Shown: in pieces, positions 28,582-38,029 of the stretch
How positions within the stretch are numbered: the stretch's first letter is position 1
How the letters are laid out: every line of letters starts with the position of its first letter
Assembly: GCA_031761875.1 (NCBI GenBank)
Contig: CP134492.1
Span: 2,914,001 to 2,978,000 of the forward strand
Reading direction: 5' to 3'
Length of the DNA stretch: 64,000 nucleotides
Origin: Bacillaceae bacterium IKA-2
GTDB taxonomy: Bacteria > Bacillota > Bacilli > Bacillales > Anaerobacillaceae
Position numbers and translations under genes: made by a program
Notes under the pieces: model-generated
What the model saw: the letters and a program-made list of their open reading frames with translations, nothing else
Databases searched by the model: none
What the model was told of the DNA's origin: nothing

Positions 28582-30759
28582 TTACGCATTAACAAACTTC
28601 GCTTTTGCTTCCTGACGACGACGGTGTAAAATCGGTTCCGTGTAGCCACTCGGTTGGCTTCGACCTTCAATTATAAATTCACAAGCTGCTTGGAATGCGA
28701 CAGAATCATCATAATCCTTAGCCATAGGATGATACAGCGGGTCATTGGCATTTTGCTTATCAACCACCTTAGCCATTCGCTTCATCGTTTCCATTACTTG
28801 TTCCTCAGTACAAATACCATGGTGCAACCAATTTGCCATATGTTGACTAGAAATCCGCAATGTTGCCCGGTCTTCCATAAGTCCAACATTATTAATATCT
28901 GGAACTTTTGAACACCCTACTCCATGTTCTACCCAGCGAACAACGTACCCAAGAATTCCTTGAGCATTGTTATCTAGTTCCTGCTGAATTTCTTCTAAAG
29001 ACCAATCTGGATTTTCTTCAACAGGAAAAGTTAACATTTCATCTGTTAACCCTGTTTGAAGATTGTTAGCCACACTTTTTTGGATTATATTTACATCAAT
29101 TTGATGGTAATGCAAGGCATGCAAACTCGCTGCTGTTGGTGAAGGTACCCAAGCGGTATTGGCGCCCGTCTTGAGATGCCCAATTTTTTGCGCTAACATA
29201 TCTGCCATTAAATCAGGCATTGCCCACATTCCTTTACCTATTTGAGCACGACCTGGTAATCCAGTTGTTATTCCTACTGCTACATTAGATTTTTCATACG
29301 CTTGCAGCCATGTAGATGATTTCATATCATTTTTACGAATTACTGGGCCTGCTTCAAGTGAAGTATGTATTTCGTCACCTGTGCGATCTAGGAAGCCTGT
29401 ATTAATGAAAACAATTCTTTCTTTTACCTGATGAATACAATTCTTTAAATTTAACGATGTACGTCGTTCCTCATCCATAACACCAATTTTAATAGTATTT
29501 CGAGCTAAGCCAAGTAAGTCTTCAATTCGGTCAAACAATTTATTGGCAAACGCAACTTCCAAAGAACCGTGCATTTTCGGTTTGACAATATAGATAGAAC
29601 CTTTATTAGAATTTTTATAACAACTATTACCGATAATATCATGCGTGGAAATAAGAGCTGTCAGCAGCCCATCAATCATTCCTTCGGGAACTTCCTGCTC
29701 GTCAATTAGTATTGCTGAATTTGTCATCAAATGACCAACGTTTCGAACAAACATCAGTGAACGACCTGGCAATGTAAATGTTTCCCCAGAAACAGATAGA
29801 TACGTTGGATCAGGATTTAACGAACGTGTAATCGTCTTATCTCCTTTTTTGAAGCTAGCAGTTAAATCGCCTTTCATTAAACCGAGCCAGTTACGATACA
29901 CTTCGACTTTATCCTCAGCATCTACAGCTGTAACCGAGTCTTCAAAATCCATAATCGTAGTCAATGCCGCTTCCATGAGGATGTCTTTTACTCCGGCTTT
30001 ATCCGTCTTGCCGATAGGATGATTACGATCAACTTGAATCTCAAAATGTAAACCATTATTTTTTAAAAGTAGCACAGTCGGTGCTTCTGGTTCCCCGTTA
30101 TAACCAATTAACTGTGATCCTTCTTGAAGATTTCTAGTTTTCCCACCAGACAGCGAAGCCGCTAGTTCTCCGTCAATAATTGAGTATTGAACAACTTCCT
30201 GATGAGTCCCATCTACTAACGGGGCAGCTTGATCAAGAAAATTCTTGGCATATGAAATAACCTTCTCGCCTCGAACTGGATTGTACGCCTTACCTGGCGC
30301 TGCATCTCCTTCATCACTTATGGCATCAGTACCATAGAGAGCGTCGTATAAACTCCCCCAGCGAGCGTTCGCAGCATTAATAGCATATCTAGCATTATTA
30401 ACTGGAACAACTAATTGCGGACCAGCTTGTAAGACAATTTCATCGTCTGCCGCCTCAGTTGTAATTTCAAAATTTTCGACCTCAGGTTCAAGATAGCCAA
30501 GTTCTTCTAAAAATTCTTTATACTTTGCAAATTGAAAACTTTCTCGATTTTGTTTATGCCATTCATTAAGATCATTTTGAATTTCCTCACGCCGCGCTAG
30601 TAAAGCCTTGTTCTCTGGCATTAATTCAGTTACAAGTGCTTCAAAGTTAGACCAAAATTTCTCACTGTTCATTCCAGTTCCCGGAATCGCTTCGTTATTA
30701 ACAAACTCATAAAGAACACGGGCAATTTGAAGTTTGCCAACTTTTAGATAATCTCTCAT
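28582..30759 (-). CDS. glcB: Malate synthase G
   Basis: 725 aa from ATG 30759, eleven bases after AAGGAGG. A longer in-frame extension to 30843 has no ribosome site and overlaps the promoter. It condenses glyoxylate with acetyl-CoA to malate. The size (about 720, against about 530 for malate synthase A) and segments such as [15 protein letters not shown], the [13 protein letters not shown] region and [14 protein letters not shown] mark it as the G isoform. With aceA it completes the glyoxylate shunt. A 30-bp palindrome overlaps its promoter. Confidence 0.95.
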   Translation of the reverse strand: MRDYLKVGKLQIARVLYEFVNNEAIPGTGMNSEKFWSNFEALVTELMPENKALLARREEIQNDLNEWHKQNRESFQFAKYKEFLEELGYLEPEVENFEITTEAADDEIVLQAGPQLVVPVNNARYAINAANARWGSLYDALYGTDAISDEGDAAPGKAYNPVRGEKVISYAKNFLDQAAPLVDGTHQEVVQYSIIDGELAASLSGGKTRNLQEGSQLIGYNGEPEAPTVLLLKNNGLHFEIQVDRNHPIGKTDKAGVKDILMEAALTTIMDFEDSVTAVDAEDKVEVYRNWLGLMKGDLTASFKKGDKTITRSLNPDPTYLSVSGETFTLPGRSLMFVRNVGHLMTNSAILIDEQEVPEGMIDGLLTALISTHDIIGNSCYKNSNKGSIYIVKPKMHGSLEVAFANKLFDRIEDLLGLARNTIKIGVMDEERRTSLNLKNCIHQVKERIVFINTGFLDRTGDEIHTSLEAGPVIRKNDMKSSTWLQAYEKSNVAVGITTGLPGRAQIGKGMWAMPDLMADMLAQKIGHLKTGANTAWVPSPTAASLHALHYHQIDVNIIQKSVANNLQTGLTDEMLTFPVEENPDWSLEEIQQELDNNAQGILGYVVRWVEHGVGCSKVPDINNVGLMEDRATLRISSQHMANWLHHGICTEEQVMETMKRMAKVVDKQNANDPLYHPMAKDYDDSVAFQAACEFIIEGRSQPSGYTEPILHRRRQEAKAKFVNA

Positions 30760-30822
30760 CGAATTATTTTCCTCCTTGAATAATCGTCTTGATAAATAAC
30801 AGTTACATAAAATTATATCTGT

Positions 30823-30865
30823 ATTATAACACATTTTTTTCATGATAATATGTTATCATGAAAAA
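30823..30865 (-). promoter_or_regulatory. glcB promoter with 30-bp palindromic operator
   Basis: TATAAT (minus strand, 30823-30828) has no good -35. At that place lies a palindrome of 13-bp arms, TTTTTCATGATAA (30836-30848) and TTATCATGAAAAA (30853-30865), four bases apart. Its position covering -35 suits an activator or repressor of the gene. I do not recognise the regulator. Confidence 0.6.
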
Positions 30866-30891
30866 TTTTTATAATATTTATTTTAACATGA

Positions 30892-30966
30892 ATGAATTTC
30901 ATAATACCAATAAACTAGCCACATAGAGCTGCATCTAGTGGCGTAGAATCTGCATTATGAATTCAT
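30892..30966. repeat. Interspersed inverted-repeat element, copy C (internally deleted)
   Basis: 75 bp. It has the same left end (ATGAATTTCATAA), CTAGCCACAT, TAGTGGCGTAGAATCTGC and right end as copies A and B, but the inner GTAACTTG/CAAGTTAC hairpin is missing and one A is lost in the right end. It lies between the glcB promoter and the yjcZ terminator. Confidence 0.85.
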
Positions 30967-30976
30967 TCACATAGAA

Positions 30977-31009
30977 AAGAAGGTATCCATATTAAATGGA
31001 TACCTTCTT
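30977..31009 (-). terminator. Terminator of yjcZ-type gene
   Basis: Perfect 14-bp stem AAGAAGGTATCCAT / ATGGATACCTTCTT with a 5-nt loop, followed on the minus strand by UUUUCU. Confidence 0.8.
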
Positions 31010-31028
31010 AAAAAGTGAATATCATCTA

Positions 31029-31124
31029 TTAGTAACCGTAGCCTACATAAGAAGCTCCGATAATTACTAATAAAATAAACAATACTACAATTAACGCAAA
31101 TCCTGCGCCTGCTGGATGAGCCAT
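31029..31124 (-). CDS. YjcZ-family small sporulation protein
   Basis: 31 aa: an Ala/Gly/His/Pro start (MAHPAGAGF), a single hydrophobic segment (ALIVVLFILLVIIGAS) and a Tyr/Gly end (YVGYGY). This is the pattern of the YjcZ family, short proteins made in large numbers of paralogues in Bacillaceae and mostly linked to sporulation. ATG start with AAAGGGGTG eight bases upstream, and a perfect terminator downstream, so it is a real transcription unit despite its size. The function is not known. Confidence 0.85.
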   Translation of the reverse strand: MAHPAGAGFALIVVLFILLVIIGASYVGYGY

Positions 31125-31236
31125 ATTAGATACACCCCTTTGTTATTTTTAGTGGGTTTTATCCACTTACAACACTATATTCAGGTACACCTAATTGTGC
31201 TTAGACAAATGCTGATTTTTTTAACTTTTAAATAAA

Positions 31237-31258
31237 AAAGCACCCGTTAAGGTGCTTT
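31237..31258 (-). terminator. Terminator of htpG
   Basis: Stem AAAGCACC / GGTGCTTT with a 6-nt loop and an adjoining U-tract on the minus strand, just past the htpG stop. Confidence 0.8.
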
Positions 31259-31264
31259 CTACTT

Positions 31265-33139
31265 TCAAACCATGATCTTGCACATGTCATTCGTAAACTC
31301 AACTGGGTCATTGATTGGTAAACCTTCAATAAGTAAAGCTTGGCTATACAATAAGTTTGTATATAAACTTAGTTTTTCCTTATCATTTTCAAAAGCAGAT
31401 TTCAATGTTTTAAAAACATCATGATTACTATTAATTTCGAGAATTTTATCTGCTTTAATATGTTGGCTGTCAGGCATTGCCTTGAGAATTTTTTCCATTT
31501 CAATTGTCACTTCACCATCTGTCGCTAAACAGACTGGATGTGTTTTTAATCTTTTTGATCTTCTTACGTCTTTGACTTTTCCTGCTAATAAAGTTGCCAT
31601 ATGATCAAAAAGCTCTTTGTTATCAGCCTCTTCTTCAGTGTCAATAACCTCATCTGCTTCAAACCCTAAGTCTCCACTGGATATAGATTTGAATTCTTTT
31701 TCTTTGTATGTCATTAGCATTCTAATTGCAAACTCATCAACATCATCAACGAAGTACAAAATTTCAAAACCTTTATCAGCTACTAGCTCTGTTTGAGGGA
31801 GTTTTTCAATTCGGTCATAAGAAGCTCCAGACGCATAATAGATGCTTTTTTGATCTTCTGGCATTCTTGAAACATACTCATCAAGAGTGACAAGCTTCTT
31901 CTCCTTCGATGAATAGAACATCAGTAAGTCCTGAAGCGTATCTTTATTGCTACCAAAGTCGCTATATACGCCATATTTTAACTGTGTTCCAAATGATTGA
32001 TAAAACTCTTCATACTTTTCTCGCTCATCTTTCAATAAGCTTTGCAATTGACTCTTAACTTTACTTTTAATATTTTTGGCAATCAGCTTTAATTGGCGAT
32101 CATGTTGTAACAATTCTCTAGAGATATTTAACGATAAATCTTCTGAATCGACCATTCCTTTAACAAAACTAAAATAGTCAGGAAGTAAGTCAGCACATTT
32201 ATCCATAATCAAAACACTGCTAGAATAAAGCTCTAAGCCTTTTTCATACTCCTTTGTATAAAAGTCGTAAGGAGTTTTTTCTGGAATATACAATATCGCA
32301 TTATATCTTATCGCACCATCAACACTAATGTGAATATGCTTTAGCGGCTTGTCAAAACCATAACGTTTTTCTTGATAAAAGTTTTCATAGTCTGCTACTG
32401 TAAGCTCACTTTTGTTCTTTCTCCAAATTGGGACCATGCTATTGACCGTTTGTTCTTCAAGATAATCTTCGAACTCATCCTCATTTTCGGCTTTTGGCCT
32501 TTTACCACTTACATCCATTTTAATTGGGTAACGAATAAAATCAGAATATTTTTTAATTATCGCTTTTAAAGGATTTTCTTCAAGATAATCATCATAGCTC
32601 TCATCTTCCGTATTTTCCTTAATTTTTAAAGTGATCTCTGTACCTACTTCGTCTTTTTGACACGGCTCAATTGTATAACCCTCTGTTCCTTCTGATTCCC
32701 ATTTGTAAGCTTCTTCACTTGCTAATGCCTTACTAATAACCGTAACAGAATCTGCTGCCATAAATGATGAATAAAAGCCAACACCAAATTGACCGATAAT
32801 ATCATGGCCATCTTTTTGTTCATTTTCATTTTTAAAAGCTAGCGAACCACTTTTAGCAATTGTTCCTAGGTTTGCTTCAAGCTCTTCTTTTGTCATACCA
32901 ATTCCAGTATCTGAGATTGTTAAAACTCTATTTTCTTTATCAACAGCGACTTTTATGTAGTAACTTTCTTTACTAAAAGTAAGAGAGTCATCTGTTAGTG
33001 CCTTGTAGTACATTTTATCAATCGCATCACTAGCATTAGAAATTAACTCTCTTATAAAAATTTCTTTTTGCGTATAAATCGAGTTAATCATCATTTCTAA
33101 TAATCGTTTCGATTCTGCCTTAAACTCTGTTTTTACCAT
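31265..33139 (-). CDS. htpG: Chaperone protein HtpG (Hsp90)
   Basis: 624 aa, the normal length. The ATP-binding GHKL domain is at the N-terminus: [18 protein letters not shown], and the [11 protein letters not shown] lid segment. The middle and C-terminal dimerisation domains follow without a break. It assists folding and stability of client proteins in the cytosol. ATG start with AAAGGGG. It is transcribed from a predicted sigma-A promoter directly followed by a perfect CIRCE operator, so HrcA repression and heat induction are expected. That differs from B. subtilis, where htpG is not in the HrcA regulon. Confidence 0.97.
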   Translation of the reverse strand: MVKTEFKAESKRLLEMMINSIYTQKEIFIRELISNASDAIDKMYYKALTDDSLTFSKESYYIKVAVDKENRVLTISDTGIGMTKEELEANLGTIAKSGSLAFKNENEQKDGHDIIGQFGVGFYSSFMAADSVTVISKALASEEAYKWESEGTEGYTIEPCQKDEVGTEITLKIKENTEDESYDDYLEENPLKAIIKKYSDFIRYPIKMDVSGKRPKAENEDEFEDYLEEQTVNSMVPIWRKNKSELTVADYENFYQEKRYGFDKPLKHIHISVDGAIRYNAILYIPEKTPYDFYTKEYEKGLELYSSSVLIMDKCADLLPDYFSFVKGMVDSEDLSLNISRELLQHDRQLKLIAKNIKSKVKSQLQSLLKDEREKYEEFYQSFGTQLKYGVYSDFGSNKDTLQDLLMFYSSKEKKLVTLDEYVSRMPEDQKSIYYASGASYDRIEKLPQTELVADKGFEILYFVDDVDEFAIRMLMTYKEKEFKSISSGDLGFEADEVIDTEEEADNKELFDHMATLLAGKVKDVRRSKRLKTHPVCLATDGEVTIEMEKILKAMPDSQHIKADKILEINSNHDVFKTLKSAFENDKEKLSLYTNLLYSQALLIEGLPINDPVEFTNDMCKIMV

Positions 33140-33230
33140 TTAAATATCCCCTTTCAATATGAAAACTACGCAAACATGAATTAGCGTAGTTAGCTTGCTG
33201 AACAATGCTTACCTATTCATTGGTAATCAA

Positions 33231-33257
33231 TTAGCACTCTAGATAACCGAGTGCTAA
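33231..33257 (-). promoter_or_regulatory. CIRCE operator (HrcA site) of htpG
   Basis: TTAGCACTC (33231-33239), exactly nine bases, then GAGTGCTAA (33249-33257): a perfect match to the CIRCE consensus, placed between promoter and htpG. Confidence 0.95.
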
Positions 33258-33267
33258 TCCTTCTATT

Positions 33268-33296
33268 TTTTTACCATATTTATACCTTTGTGTCAA
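33268..33296 (-). promoter_or_regulatory. Predicted sigma-A promoter of htpG
   Basis: Minus strand: TTGACA (33291-33296), a 17-bp spacer and TAAAAA (33268-33273). Transcription would start just before the CIRCE element. Confidence 0.65.
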
Positions 33297-33424
33297 GAAA
33301 ATGGCATACGTTAATATTGAACAAAGCTACATAGAGTAGACACATTTGACGATTACCATATTGGTACATAATAATCTTTTTACTCATCTTGTTCACCAAC
33401 AATTCAAATATTAACTGTTAGCCA

Positions 33425-34618
33425 TTAGGCTTTCTTGATAAATACAACTTTAAGATAGTTGCCTTCGCTGTATTGCTTACTTGTTCTAAAGTCATCAGGT
33501 AGCGAAAATTGCTCTTCGATACTATATTTCACGTTACTTTCCTTGAATGCTGCATCAATAAACCCTTTAAACTTTTTCATATCAAACGTTGCGCAATTAG
33601 TTGAAGCGACAATGACACCTTTATCCTCAGTTATTGCTATCGCTTCTTTGAGGAGATTTTTATAGTCCTTCGCTGCACTAAACGTATATTTCTTAGACCT
33701 TGCAAAACTAGGTGGATCAAGAATCACGATATCAAAACTCAGCCTTTTTTTTACAGCATATTTAAAATAATTAAAGACATCTTCGACAATAATATCATGA
33801 GCTTGATAATCAATTTTATTGACACTAAACTGCTCAATCGTCTTCGCTAAACTGCGATTAGCAAGATCGACACTCGTTGTTTTTATGGCCCCTCCTAATG
33901 CTGCAAAAACAGAAAATGCCCCTGTGTATGAAAATGTGTTTAAAATTGTTTTTCCATTTGCATACTTATCACGGATCGTTCTTCTGACGTCTCGTTGATC
34001 AAGAAAAACCCCAACCATCGCTCCATCATTTATGTATACTGCAAAATTAACGCCATTTTCTTTGACAATAATCGGAAACTGACCTCTTTCGCCTTCTATA
34101 AATCCATCTTCTTCGATATATTGGCCGTCAATATTAAAGCGTTTTTTCTGATAAATGGCTCGAAATTCAACCAGTTTTTTTAATGAAGTAAGTACATAAT
34201 CGCTATACTTAAAAACTCCTTTACTGTACCAATTAATTAAGTAATAACCATCAAAATAATCAATCGTTAAACCACCAATTCCATCACCTTCAGCATTAAA
34301 TACCCGAAATGCCGTAGTTTCTTGATCGTTAAAAAATAATTTTCTTTTATCAAAGGCTACTTTAAGCTTTTTTTCAAAAAATGCTTGGTCAATTTTTTCA
34401 TTTTCATTTTGACTGAGAACCCAGCCATAGCCTTTATTTTGCTTTCCATAATACCCTCTACCGATAAATCTATGATCTTCATCAACACACTTGACGAGCA
34501 CACCTTCTTCAGTTAAGGAATCAAGATTGTTGATTGCGTCTTTAAATATAAGTGGATAACCTGCTCTAAATTTATTAACAAATTTTGATTTCACCTTTAA
34601 AATTACTTCTGCTTCCAT
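33425..34618 (-). CDS. RlmI-like class I rRNA methyltransferase with PUA domain
   Basis: 397 aa from ATG 34618 (MEAEVILK). The ATG at 34627 has essentially no spacing from its possible ribosome site. The N-terminal PUA-like domain is followed by an EEHD-type central part and a Rossmann SAM-binding domain with NTFSYTGAFSVFA and the DPPSFA motif. This family includes the 23S rRNA m5C methyltransferases RlmI/YwbD. It acts on rRNA in the cytosol; the exact base is not shown. It is preceded 17 bases upstream by the end of a small open frame of unknown nature. Confidence 0.88.
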   Translation of the reverse strand: MEAEVILKVKSKFVNKFRAGYPLIFKDAINNLDSLTEEGVLVKCVDEDHRFIGRGYYGKQNKGYGWVLSQNENEKIDQAFFEKKLKVAFDKRKLFFNDQETTAFRVFNAEGDGIGGLTIDYFDGYYLINWYSKGVFKYSDYVLTSLKKLVEFRAIYQKKRFNIDGQYIEEDGFIEGERGQFPIIVKENGVNFAVYINDGAMVGVFLDQRDVRRTIRDKYANGKTILNTFSYTGAFSVFAALGGAIKTTSVDLANRSLAKTIEQFSVNKIDYQAHDIIVEDVFNYFKYAVKKRLSFDIVILDPPSFARSKKYTFSAAKDYKNLLKEAIAITEDKGVIVASTNCATFDMKKFKGFIDAAFKESNVKYSIEEQFSLPDDFRTSKQYSEGNYLKVVFIKKA

Positions 34619-34635
34619 TTTCCCCATCCTTACTT

Positions 34636-34764
34636 TTACATACTATCGATCCTATCTATTTTTACATAAGTTGACGAAATTTCAAAATGAACAGTAAAAT
34701 CTGCATCGTCTTTGCCGATTTGGGTAACCTTGATGTTAAACCCCTGACTATATTTTATCGTCAA
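34636..34764 (-). pseudogene. Short open frame, probable gene remnant upstream of the methyltransferase
   Basis: The minus-strand frame from the stop at 34813-34815 to TAA 34636 reads as ordinary protein (for example VTQIGKDDADFTVHFEI). The only usual start inside it is TTG 34764, giving 42 aa, with no ribosome site. It looks like the C-terminal end of a lost gene, ending 17 bases before the methyltransferase start. I do not recognise it. A true small protein is possible but less likely. Confidence 0.35.
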
Positions 34765-35088
34765 TTCATAGTGAGGTTTTTTAAAAAATTCTATTGGAAA
34801 ATAATTTATTAATTAGAAATAGTTACTCATATTACTACAGCTTTTACAATGTTAAAATATCGTTAGAAAGCCATACTTTTTAGAAAAGGAAAAAAAGGAA
34901 TTAATAAATTGAAGTGACCTGGTCAATTGGCAGTAAATTATTTACTGTGAACTTATCACACCGTTCAAACATTAGAACCGACTGTTAGGGCAACCCTTTA
35001 AGACTTAGCATCCTCTTTATAGTACTATTATATAGTGATATTTTTTTTTGAAAAAACTATTCTACTTTATATTAGGAGAAAATTACAC

Positions 35089-35832
35089 ATGTATAAATTA
35101 CCAGTTAGGAAAATTAAAATAGTGATCGCTGAAGACAATAATGATTTTCGTGAAATTTTACAATTATTCTTTGAACCTCTTGACCAATTTGAAGTAATAG
35201 GTGTAGCTAATGACGGCCTGGAACTATTAGATCTAAACTTCACGTTAAAACCCGATCTAATTTTAGTGGATATTCAAATGCCCATGTTAAATGGAACAGA
35301 TGCCTATAAAGAATGTGTCAAAACAAATTCTAAAGTTAAATGTATTTTTATTACTGCTTACGATGATTTTGCAATTGAAGCATTCGAATTGAATGTTCTC
35401 GACTATATTGTAAAACCTATTGATAAAAAGCGATTGTATGTTGCCTTAGAAAGAGCTAGAGAAGGAATTGAAGCTGAGAACCAATTAAATAATCCATCTC
35501 AATTAAAAAGACTTGTAGTCAAATTTGACGGTTCTCTATACGTTATTTCACTAAATTCAATTATTTATATCGAAAAAGTAAATAGAAAAACATACGTTCA
35601 TACAAAAGAGCAAATATTTGAAACTTATGAGACGCTTGAGACAATAAAGGAAAGTTTAGATGAGCACTTCTTTGCTTCCCATAGATCCTACATTATTAAT
35701 CTAAAGCATGTTTCTCAAATAAAAAACGATGGTGAAACTTATTTTGCCTACTTTCGTAACTATCTGAAATTTGCTTACGTTTCTAAATTGAAACTTCAAA
35801 TCCTACAAAATAAATTGAAAAATTTGATATAA
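35089..35832 (+). CDS. LytTR-family response regulator
   Basis: 247 aa from ATG 35089, which has AGGAG upstream. Residues before it in the longer frame have no ribosome site. The receiver domain (about 9-125) has the acidic pair (AEDNND), the phosphoacceptor Asp in LILVDIQMP, and the conserved Thr and Lys (FITAYDD, VKPID). A LytTR DNA-binding domain (about 143-240) follows. No LytS-type kinase gene is adjacent. An Sda gene follows after 22 bases on the same strand, so the two are probably co-transcribed. A 270-bp upstream region with small hairpins precedes it. Confidence 0.92.
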   Translation: MYKLPVRKIKIVIAEDNNDFREILQLFFEPLDQFEVIGVANDGLELLDLNFTLKPDLILVDIQMPMLNGTDAYKECVKTNSKVKCIFITAYDDFAIEAFELNVLDYIVKPIDKKRLYVALERAREGIEAENQLNNPSQLKRLVVKFDGSLYVISLNSIIYIEKVNRKTYVHTKEQIFETYETLETIKESLDEHFFASHRSYIINLKHVSQIKNDGETYFAYFRNYLKFAYVSKLKLQILQNKLKNLI

Positions 35833-35854
35833 ATTCAAAGGAGGAGCTTTCTAA

Positions 35855-36016
35855 GTGGGTTTACAAACATTGTCTGATCAGTTGCTAATCGAATCTTATC
35901 ATAAAGCAAAAACTTTAAAGTTAGATAAGGAATTCATTTTCTTGTTAAAGAAAGAAATAGAATTAAGAAATATTATAGTCGATAAACTAATGATGACGAA
36001 TGAAAAGGAAAGCTAA
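35855..36016 (+). CDS. sda: Sporulation checkpoint inhibitor Sda
   Basis: 53 aa, starting at GTG 35855 ten bases after AAGGAGG. The LSDQLLIESYHKAKTLKLDKEFI...EIELR segment matches B. subtilis Sda (LSDELLIESYFKA...), a helical hairpin that binds the sporulation kinase KinA and blocks its autophosphorylation when replication is disturbed. The C-terminal 13 residues are an extension. In B. subtilis sda stands under DnaA control. Here it follows a LytTR regulator gene by 22 bases and ends in its own hairpin. A PAS histidine kinase gene lies convergently next to it. Confidence 0.88.
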   Translation: MGLQTLSDQLLIESYHKAKTLKLDKEFIFLLKKEIELRNIIVDKLMMTNEKES

Positions 36017-36047
36017 GACTACTATCGATAATAGCAGTCTTAGCTTT
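36009..36047 (+). terminator. Hairpin terminator of the LytTR-sda unit
   Basis: AAAGCTAAGACT (36009-36020) pairs with 36036-36047, with a further CTAT/ATAG inside. It overlaps the sda stop. The U-tract is short. Confidence 0.65.
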
Positions 36048-36119
36048 GAATATTATCGTCTAGAAAAGAAGGCAATATAGTGCATGTAGTAGGTACTATT
36101 TTGGAGTGCCCAGAAAAAT

Positions 36120-37730
36120 TTAGACACCCAAATTTTGGTCTTTTTCTAAAAATGGAAATTTGACCCAAAAAACACTTCCTTGTCCAATTTTACTTGTGAC
36201 CCCATATTCTCCATTCATCATTAAGACATACTCTTTTACAAGTGCTAAACCAATGCCAATACCTTCTCTTTCAGCAGTGGCTCCTTCAACTCTATAGAAT
36301 GGTTCGAAAATATCGACTAAATGCTCCTCGGTAATTCCCTTTCCATTATCAATAAATAAAAGTTTGACGTGCTTATCCTCTAATTCGCACTCTACATTTA
36401 CATAACCACAATCACGGTTATATTTAATTCCATTCGTTAGTAAATTAATAATAATTTGTGTTAATTTATTTTTATCGGTCATGATGTGACTGTGGTTGTT
36501 GAAATCTTCTTCATTACACTGAAATTTCACGGTAATATCAAACTGCTCTGCAAAAGGCTGTACCACTTCTATACATTGATTAATCAAAGAATATAGATCT
36601 GTCTTACAAATAGTAAGAATCTCTTTATTTGATTCGATTTTAGAAAAATCTAATATTTCATTAATCATCGCAATAAAATGATGGGACGCAACAATTTGCT
36701 TCTTTACCCAGTTATAAGGCTTACTACTAACTGGAATTTCTGTTGAGCTCTCAATCAGTTGTGCGTATCCTAAAATGCTATTTAATGGGGTTCTCAATTC
36801 ATGACTCATTTGCAGTAAAAATACACTTTTGGCATTATTAGCTTTTTCAACTTTCTCTTTTTCAATCGATAATTTACTCTCAAACCTCTTTCTATCGGTA
36901 ATATCAAGAAGTATCCATAAACGATATTTTAATTTCCAATTCTCATAGATCGGAATGATCACACGTTCAAAAAAACGTCCATCTACAAGTTCAATTTCTT
37001 CTTTTATCAGTGCACCTTTTACGGTATCTGCTTTAATAGGCGCTTCCTCTTGTTCGTTATATTCATCTACATTAACAAGCCCTTTTAACTTGTTGAGAAA
37101 ATAAGACCTATCTTCTCCTACCATCTCACTACAATCATCGGATTCCCCTATAATCTCACAAAAAAATCTATTTAGAACGGCAATTTTACCGTCTTCTTCA
37201 AGAACTAACCCTATATTTAAATTCTCTAGTAACACATCTTTTAATTTATTTTCTTGTTCAATCTTTAAGTTATATTTTTGCTGTTGTAGTAGGTCCCGTT
37301 TTAAATCATTAGCATCTTTAAATGCCTGCTCTGAGTTATCGCTTATATCGCTTTCATTATTTAGATTATTTTGATTAAGCTTTCGCTTTGTAACATCGTT
37401 GATGACATCCGTGAATACAATCATCGCACCAATAATTTTTTGGCCGCTATTTCTTATTAGCTTCGTATCAATTTTTAAAGGCTGCTCATACGAACCGAAG
37501 TTATCTTCAGTTTCATCTAAAGTCAAATCCTTTTGTTCTTCTAAAGTCCTTTGAAGATAGAGGACATTTCCAGGTGGAAAATTAAGAAGATTTTCGACAT
37601 TTTGGTTTATTGCATCTTCTGCATGAATATTAAAAACTTTTACTGCTTTTTTGTTAAACGTTGTCACTTGGAAATTGGCGTCGATAGCAACAACAGCTAC
37701 ATCTAGTAAATCTACTATATAGTTATCCAT
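36120..37730 (-). CDS. Cytosolic PAS-domain sensor histidine kinase
   Basis: 536 aa, no membrane segment. Two PAS-like domains (about 5-115 and 170-280) precede a HisKA domain with the phosphoacceptor in LQMSHELRTPLNS. The HATPase_c domain follows with N box (NLLTNGIKYN), DNGKGI and GIGIGLALV. The layout resembles Bacillus sporulation kinases such as KinA. No cognate response regulator is adjacent on the same strand, as is usual for kinases feeding the Spo0F phosphorelay. That role is an inference strengthened by the neighbouring sda. Confidence 0.88.
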   Translation of the reverse strand: MDNYIVDLLDVAVVAIDANFQVTTFNKKAVKVFNIHAEDAINQNVENLLNFPPGNVLYLQRTLEEQKDLTLDETEDNFGSYEQPLKIDTKLIRNSGQKIIGAMIVFTDVINDVTKRKLNQNNLNNESDISDNSEQAFKDANDLKRDLLQQQKYNLKIEQENKLKDVLLENLNIGLVLEEDGKIAVLNRFFCEIIGESDDCSEMVGEDRSYFLNKLKGLVNVDEYNEQEEAPIKADTVKGALIKEEIELVDGRFFERVIIPIYENWKLKYRLWILLDITDRKRFESKLSIEKEKVEKANNAKSVFLLQMSHELRTPLNSILGYAQLIESSTEIPVSSKPYNWVKKQIVASHHFIAMINEILDFSKIESNKEILTICKTDLYSLINQCIEVVQPFAEQFDITVKFQCNEEDFNNHSHIMTDKNKLTQIIINLLTNGIKYNRDCGYVNVECELEDKHVKLLFIDNGKGITEEHLVDIFEPFYRVEGATAEREGIGIGLALVKEYVLMMNGEYGVTSKIGQGSVFWVKFPFLEKDQNLGV

Positions 37731-37768
37731 TCACACCACCACTTCCTTTTTTTTTACATTACTTGCCT

Positions 37769-37938
37769 AAGGCATCTCAAAAAAAATAATCGATCAGTTA
37801 ATTATATTTTAGGGCGCCATTATGTAGCAGAATTTTGTTGAGCTAAAGCGTAATCAACTGAATTCTGCTCTTATATGGCTAATTAATTGATATTATGAAA
37901 TTGACTCGACGGTCTATTATTTTTTTTGCAATGCCTAA
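37769..37938. repeat. 170-bp element of nested inverted repeats
   Basis: The outer arms 37769-37790 and 37917-37938 are near-exact complements (each with CAAAAAAAATAAT and GGCAT). Inside, GCCATTATGTAGCAGAATT (about 37816-37834) pairs with 37861-37879, and GTTGA with TCAAC in the centre. The whole folds into one long hairpin without coding capacity. It lies between the kinase gene and the BCCT gene. It resembles a MITE-like element, unrelated in sequence to the 101-bp family. Confidence 0.7.
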
Positions 37939-37971
37939 GTTCTTTTGTTCAACAATTTTAACATTTTAGTT

Positions 37972-38005
37972 GTAAAAAACACTCCCAAAGCCCGAGTGTT
38001 TTTAC
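37972..38005 (-). terminator. Terminator of BCCT gene
   Basis: GTAAAAACACTC / GAGTGTTTTTAC stem (one bulged A) with a 9-nt loop, about 25 bases past the stop. Confidence 0.75.
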
Positions 38006-38029
38006 TTGTATTTAATACTTTTAGTTCTT

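Noticed and set aside
34900-35030. Possible c-di-GMP or other riboswitch before the LytTR gene
   Set aside because: The conserved bases of known riboswitch classes are not there; only small hairpins are seen.
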